Shown here one piece after another: positions 61,001 to 64,000 of a DNA stretch of 64,000 bases (position 1 is its first letter; every line of letters starts with the position of its first letter). The stretch covers positions 1,333,888 to 1,397,887 of the forward strand of contig OX030962.1 in NCBI GenBank assembly GCA_943735955.1, written 5' to 3'. This stretch comes from Piscicola geometra (taxonomy: Eukaryota; Annelida; Clitellata; Hirudinida; Piscicolidae). The translations under genes were made by a program, and so were the position numbers. The notes beneath the pieces were generated by a model. That model had not been told where the DNA came from, searched no databases, and saw only the letters and a list, made by a program, of their open reading frames with translations.

Positions 61001-63594
61001 ATAGAGATTAAAATCGAACCAAAATTAAATAGTTCGATTTCGATTGAGGGTAAACAGATATATTAGATAAACTAAATAAAAAAATAAAATTATTTGTTTT
61101 TAACCAAAACCAAAATTGAGACGTAACTACAAACCGAAAAATAGCCGAAATTGTAAATTCAGAGTCGGCCAAAAGCCAAAAAATTGGCGAAAATAAAAAA
61201 ATTGACATTTTCGTCACTGAAACTGAAACGAATTTCGTTTTTTTTTAATAATACATGATGTTGACATCCTAATTACTGAGATATAGAAAGCCTTTCTCTA
61301 CTTTTTTCGGGATTAGAACAGCAACTCTATTTTTTACTCTAGTATCACTAGACCTGGAAGTCGACTTGAATAATTCGACCCCGAATCGACTTGACCTATC
61401 AAGTCAGGTCAAGTCGAATTTAGTTATCGCAACCATCGACTTTTATTGGTGGTTACTTTGAAACCAAGTCGACTTAAAAATTTAAAACTTATGTAAATTA
61501 AAATATATTAAAAACTTTAATACAGTTTAAAATCTTTTATAAATAATTTTTTTAAGGTCGTAAATAATTAATGTTTGAGTTATAAAATGTCTATGCATCG
61601 TAAAATAAAGTAAAAACAAAGCTCTAAATAAGCGTGCTAATTTTAATCGTTGATTAATTACACATTAACGTTTCATAACTGTGTTAAATTATTTGTTAGT
61701 TTCAAGTTATATTAAATTATTTCATTAACAATCTCGATAAAAATGGCAAAACATTCGAATAATATGAATACTAGTGTTTTAAAAATTGATACAAAATAGA
61801 AGCAAAGCCACATTCCCAGCCAATTAAAAAAATGAAGCTTCTACAAAAATGTAAACAATACAACGATAACTCTGGTATTGAAATGCCAATCAACGAAGAA
61901 ATCAGCAAGTATCTCCATTTGTTAATTGCAAAAGAAGATGAGTCGCCATTGGCATTTTGGAAAAACCAGCAAAATAATATGCACTTTTTAAGTTTACTAG
62001 CCAGAAGCTATCTAACCGTATCAGCTTTTAGTGATCTCGTTGAAAGTATGTTTTCTACTTGTGGACTCATGCTAAACGTCAAAAGATCCTCTATGACACC
62101 ACATCGGGCCAATTTATTATATTTGGTGCATGACAATTATTCTAAATATTTTCCAATAACTAAAGACGATGCTATTAAAAACAATTAACTGTCAATATAA
62201 CTGTACAAATTTATTATTTTTTGTTACTTTTTTGTTTATAATAAATTTTGAAATTAGGATGTCTTTCATTAAAAAAACCGTTTTAAATTACATTGACAGA
62301 TAGTTACAACAGATAGCTAAAACAGCGTGTTAAAGTTATGTAAGTCTTATCAAGTCGGTTGATTTATTGTCAAGTCAAGTCATTTTTCTTTCTAGAAGTC
62401 AGTTTCAAGTCGATTTTCAGTCATTTATACCCCAAGTCAAGTAATTTAAAAAAGGAATTCGACTCCCAGGTCTGAGTATCCCAGATTATAACTGTAATAC
62501 TTTCCCACAAATGATATTGTTCTAACACTTCAGTTTTTTTGTTTAATTAAAGTTTTCTCATCCCTATGAGTTGAATCAATCAATCAAATAAATTTACATA
62601 GCACTTTTTAATCAAATTCAAGAGCTCTCTAGAATTTATTAAACAGATATGTCTTCAGATCCTTACGAAACGTAAACAAAGTTAATGCTGCTAGATGAAC
62701 TTCACGATGCGATTAAAAAAAATAACTTTCTTGTAAATTTTTAAACCGTAAAAGTGCAGAGCCCATTTTTCCTTTTTAAGAGTTTTTTCAAAGTTCTGCT
62801 GCATTTCCTGTGATTCTCCAACATCCTTGTATATTGCAGATTGAGTTGGTGTTAGGATGTCCTTACCTTGTTCAGATTATTTTTCCAAAACTCTTGCTGA
62901 TTTGAAGGAACTTGAAGTAGCTCAAATATTTACAAAAGAATTAATCATATTCAAAGAACTAACATTTTTTCGTTTCTATTACACTTCAATGAAATATTTC
63001 AATCAGTGTTTGGTGTGTGGTTTTTATGAAGAAAAAGCAAAAAAGTACTATAACTGTATGCAAAAAAGTACTAATGTCTTATTAATACTTTATCATCATT
63101 AGAAGTCATATAAAAATTAAAATTTAAAAAAAAGTAATAATGTTATGAGCCTATTGCATAGCCTTCTAGAAAGAAAAAACTGTCCTGCAGATGTCCTTGA
63201 GAGATTTCAAAATAATAACTGTATACAAAAAAGGGCGATTATTATTATTTAAAGTTTAATTTGTTAAATCTTTTTGAAGACAATTTATTCAACAAAATTA
63301 TTCTAAATTTGAAGCGGCTGCGATTAGAAAAAAACTAGTGTAGGTGATGTGATGATGCAAGTGTGGGTGGTATGATGGGATATAATTATCTATAATTATT
63401 TTAAAAGACAACATAAACCAAAACAACAACATAAACAACAACATCACAAGTAACCAAAACACAAAAAGCAAGAACACCTTGTGCTTCGGTAAACCACTGA
63501 TCTTCCAGGCTGCCCACGTCATGACGTCACAAGGGTTGGTTACGACGACGAGGATTGTCTCTGGAGAGTACTTGACAAGTTGAGGGATGATCGA
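54828..63594 (-). CDS. L-lactate dehydrogenase, partial gene (four consecutive exons)
   Basis: A cytosolic NAD-dependent enzyme that interconverts pyruvate and lactate. Exons on the minus strand: 63594-63478, 58526-58486, 58197-58017 and 55026-54828. Phases agree (0, 2, 0, then 1 at the open end), and all have AG acceptors and GT donors. They encode [96 protein letters not shown] and LRVVHTIST. The catalytic His (GEHGD) and the Asp and Arg of DSSR are present. The Thr of the usual GYTSW motif is Ala here (GFANW). The N-terminal NAD-binding exons lie beyond 64000 and the last exon was not found. Frames are open, so it could be functional. The introns are packed with repeats. Confidence 0.9.
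55285..55395. repeat. Dispersed repeat shared with 44255-44365
   Basis: TTTTTAAGCAAATG, then ATCGATATAGAATACAGGAA and ATAATTATTTGACA. Similarity to 44255-44365 is roughly three in four bases by eye. It lies in an LDH intron. The nature of the family is unknown; possibly part of an old hAT element. Confidence 0.6.
55440..55935. repeat. 31-bp AT tandem array, left part
   Basis: Diverged units of about 31 bp containing TATAGATCTTTTATCAAATT followed by ATATAATATTA. It fills the LDH intron and is split by the hAT element at 55936. Confidence 0.9.
55936..57208 (+). mobile_element. Internally deleted hAT element iii with perfect 8-bp TSD
   Basis: The left terminus CAGAGGTGCACAAC (55936) and right terminus GTTGTGCACCCCTG (ending 57208) are inverted repeats. 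TTATAGAT flanks both sides (55928-55935 and 57209-57216). The length is 1273 bp. It lies inside the AT tandem array in an LDH intron. Same family as copies i and ii. Confidence 0.95.
56150..56944 (+). pseudogene. Deletion-fused hAT transposase ORF (BED finger joined to C-terminus)
   Basis: Open for 264 codons if a GTG is counted; the first ATG in frame is at about 56180. Residues 17-51 hold the BED-type finger ([27 protein letters not shown]). It then joins directly to [20 protein letters not shown], the region past the RNase H core. The C-terminal dimerisation region is present ([55 protein letters not shown]). The likely original ATG at 56140 ([17 protein letters not shown]) is in another frame because of a small deletion near 56185. 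No catalytic core, so it cannot cut DNA. It could still bind or dimerise if expressed; that is inference. Confidence 0.88.
57209..57890. repeat. 31-bp AT tandem array, right part
   Basis: Continuation of the array at 55440 with the same TATAGATCTTTTATCAAATT core. In places the spacer grows by ATT steps to 35-40 bp. It ends about 130 bp from the LDH exon at 58017-58197. Confidence 0.9.
58017..58197 (-). CDS. LDH exon, 181 bp (active-site His)
   Basis: The acceptor ...ACGTCACAG precedes 58197, and the donor GTGAGT follows 58017. One base completes the split codon from the 41-bp exon (AA|A, Lys), then [48 protein letters not shown] and [22 protein letters not shown] carries the proton-relay His. 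Confidence 0.93.
58486..58526 (-). CDS. LDH micro-exon, 41 bp
   Basis: GTGATAGGCACGGGCAC to AGATTCAA, between a CACCAG acceptor and a GTTACA donor. It encodes [13 protein letters not shown] plus two bases of Lys. It aligns to the conserved IGSGTNLDSARFR segment and keeps the substrate-binding Asp and Arg. The usual Asn before LDS is Leu. Confidence 0.88.
58607..59622. mobile_element. Mariner-like MITE with TA target site
   Basis: The left end TA|GGGGAAGGTTGCTCAAAATG and the right end, which on the opposite strand reads TA|GGGGGAGGTTGCACAAGATG, are inverted repeats. TA at each edge is the expected Tc1/mariner duplication. Internal words AAGATGAAAC and CATCTTA recur. No transposase frame was found in the roughly 1-kb interior. 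It lies in an LDH intron. Confidence 0.7.
59626..59735 (-). mobile_element. Decayed (AATC)-tailed LINE 3' fragment
   Basis: TTTTCAAGAGCACTCTAAAT, ATGTCTTCAAA and GAAGGTAATGATTTC match the 3' ORF end seen at 42890-43010 (TTCAAGAGCGCTCGTAAAT, ATGTCTTCAGA, GGAGGTAATGAGTTCC). Strongly diverged. Confidence 0.55.
59747..59990 (+). mobile_element. tRNA-derived SINE, family 1, full length
   Basis: The head starts GCGGGGATGGCTCAG. The A box TGGCTCAGATGG is at 59754-59765 and the B box AGTTCGAATCC at 59797-59807. The body contains ATAAGAACCATGGTTCTCAG and ACATGGCCTGCGTCTGTC, and the tail GACCATAAAAAAA. GAAAT occurs just before and just after, a possible target duplication. The antisense frame at 59780-60277 is its shadow. 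Confidence 0.9.
59991..61348. other. LDH intron sequence, mostly unrecognised
   Basis: AT-rich. Positions 60793-61220 contain AGGCCGATCGAAAATG, CGGCCGAAACCGAAATT and TCGGCCAAAAGCCAAA, which look like decayed subterminal repeats of a hAT-type MITE, but no target duplication was found. Confidence 0.4.
61349..62474 (+). mobile_element. Internally deleted hAT element with AAGTC subterminal repeats
   Basis: Termini TAGACCTGGAAGTCGAC and, on the other strand, CAGACCTGGGAGTCGAATTC are inverted repeats. The flanks AGTATCAC (61341-61348) and AGTATCCC (62475-62482) match at 7 of 8 bases. Many AAGTC/GACTT words lie within 120 bp of each end. The 1126-bp element keeps only the C-terminal transposase part. 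Confidence 0.85.
61832..62188 (+). pseudogene. hAT transposase C-terminal (dimerisation) remnant
   Basis: A 118-codon frame: [60 protein letters not shown] and [18 protein letters not shown]. This is the hAT family dimerisation region (ZBED1/Tam3-like pattern ..FW......L..LAR.YL......VE..FS..G......RS.L.P......+..H+N). The N-terminal BED finger and catalytic domain are deleted. Confidence 0.82.
62576..62700 (-). mobile_element. (AATC)n-tailed LINE 3' fragment
   Basis: AATCAATCAATCAAATAAAT, then CAAATTCAAGAGCTCTCTAG, CAGATATGTCTTCAGATCCT and TACGAAACGTAAAC. It matches the 3' end at 42855-42965. Confidence 0.8.
62701..63477. other. LDH intron sequence, unrecognised
   Basis: An open frame at 62857-63102 ([38 protein letters not shown]) has no match that I know. 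The rest is AT-rich and low in structure. Confidence 0.35.
63478..63594 (-). CDS. LDH exon, 117 bp (nucleotide-binding domain end)
   Basis: The acceptor CAACCTCGACAG precedes 63594, and the donor GTGTTC follows 63478. Thirty-nine codons in phase 0: [20 protein letters not shown], then [19 protein letters not shown]. It matches the NP(V)D(I)LTYVAWKLSGLP block of LDH. The preceding exon lies beyond the right edge or within the 15-bp array region. Confidence 0.92.
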
Positions 63595-63673
63595 CTGTCG
63601 AGGTTGTGGTGGAGGTGGAAGTGAGAAAGGGAGGAAAGTGGTGATGGTAGAAAGGGCGCTGGAAGAGGGTTGG

Positions 63674-64000
63674 TGGTTTTTGTGTTGATAGGGGTTTTGG
63701 TGTTGATAGTTTTGGTGTTGATAGTTTTGGTGTTGATAGTTTTGGTGTTGATAGTTTTGGTGTTGATAGTTTTGGTGTTGATAGTTTTGGTGTTGATAGT
63801 TTTGGTGTTGATAGTTTTGGTGTTGATAGTTTTGGTGTTGATAGTTTTGGTGTTGATAGTTTTGGTGTTGATAGTTTTGGTGTTGATAGTTTTGGTGTTG
63901 ATAGTTTTGGTGTTGATAGTTTTGGTGTTGATAGTTTTGGTGTTGATAGTTTTTGTGTTGATAGTTTTTGTGTTGATAGTTTTTGTGTTGATAGTTTTTG
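63674..64000. repeat. 15-bp tandem array (TTTTGGTGTTGATAG) running off the window
   Basis: About 21 copies of a 15-bp unit, the last four with TTTTTGTG. It lies 80 bp upstream of the LDH exon at 63478-63594 (minus strand), so it is probably in the preceding intron. It reaches the window end, so its full length is unknown. Confidence 0.93.

Noticed and set aside
60793..61222. Possible decayed hAT-type MITE with CGGCCGAAACCGAAA words
   Set aside because: The ends (AGGCCGATCGAAAATG against CATTTTCG) match weakly and no 8-bp duplication was found.

Overview
The window is animal nuclear DNA from a repeat-rich, AT-rich genome, probably a marine invertebrate. The evidence is TTAGGG-type telomeric repeats, GT-AG introns in a lactate dehydrogenase gene, tRNA-derived SINEs, CR1/L2-type and EN-RT non-LTR retrotransposons, and many hAT and MULE DNA transposon remnants. 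The species cannot be named from the sequence. There is no bacterial, operon or CRISPR content.

Layout. Positions 1-17910 are satellite DNA: a telomere-like block, a 17-bp satellite, a second telomere-like block, more 17-bp satellite, a 21-bp satellite, a 200-N gap and a 19-bp satellite. Positions 17911-24745 hold a broken non-LTR retrotransposon, a hAT (ZMYM1/DUF4371-like) copy carrying a SINE, and a decayed intron-bearing MULE transposase. Positions 24747-28670 are a 19-bp satellite. Positions 28681-36600 are a graveyard of SINEs, LINE fragments, an integrase fragment, a 16-bp array split by an L2 element, a ZBED/SCAND3-like hAT pseudogene and a (GT)n tract. Positions 37110-42290 form a three-level nest: a SINE split by a hAT element, itself split by a LINE, with target duplications at both insertions. 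Positions 42300-44230 are a second nest: an old hAT pseudogene, a 1.57-kb hAT element, a LINE fragment and a MITE that carries TTAGGG repeats. Positions 44859-49333 are an uninterrupted 4.5-kb (AATC)n tract attached to a LINE tail. Positions 49560-52282 are two inverted hAT copies whose flanks record an inversion.

The only host gene I recognise is an L-lactate dehydrogenase on the minus strand. Four consecutive exons lie between 63594 and 54828, with matching intron phases and splice sites. The 5' exons lie beyond the right edge and the last exon was not found. Its introns hold a 15-bp array, a mariner-like MITE, a SINE, two hAT derivatives and a 31-bp AT array.

I see no new multi-gene system. 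The most unusual items are the MITE with internal telomeric repeats, the dated nests with filled and empty insertion sites, the inverted hAT pair, the giant tetranucleotide tract, and the satellite higher-order structure with telomeric blocks in the unexpected orientation. The long open frames in the satellites come from period lengths and are not genes.
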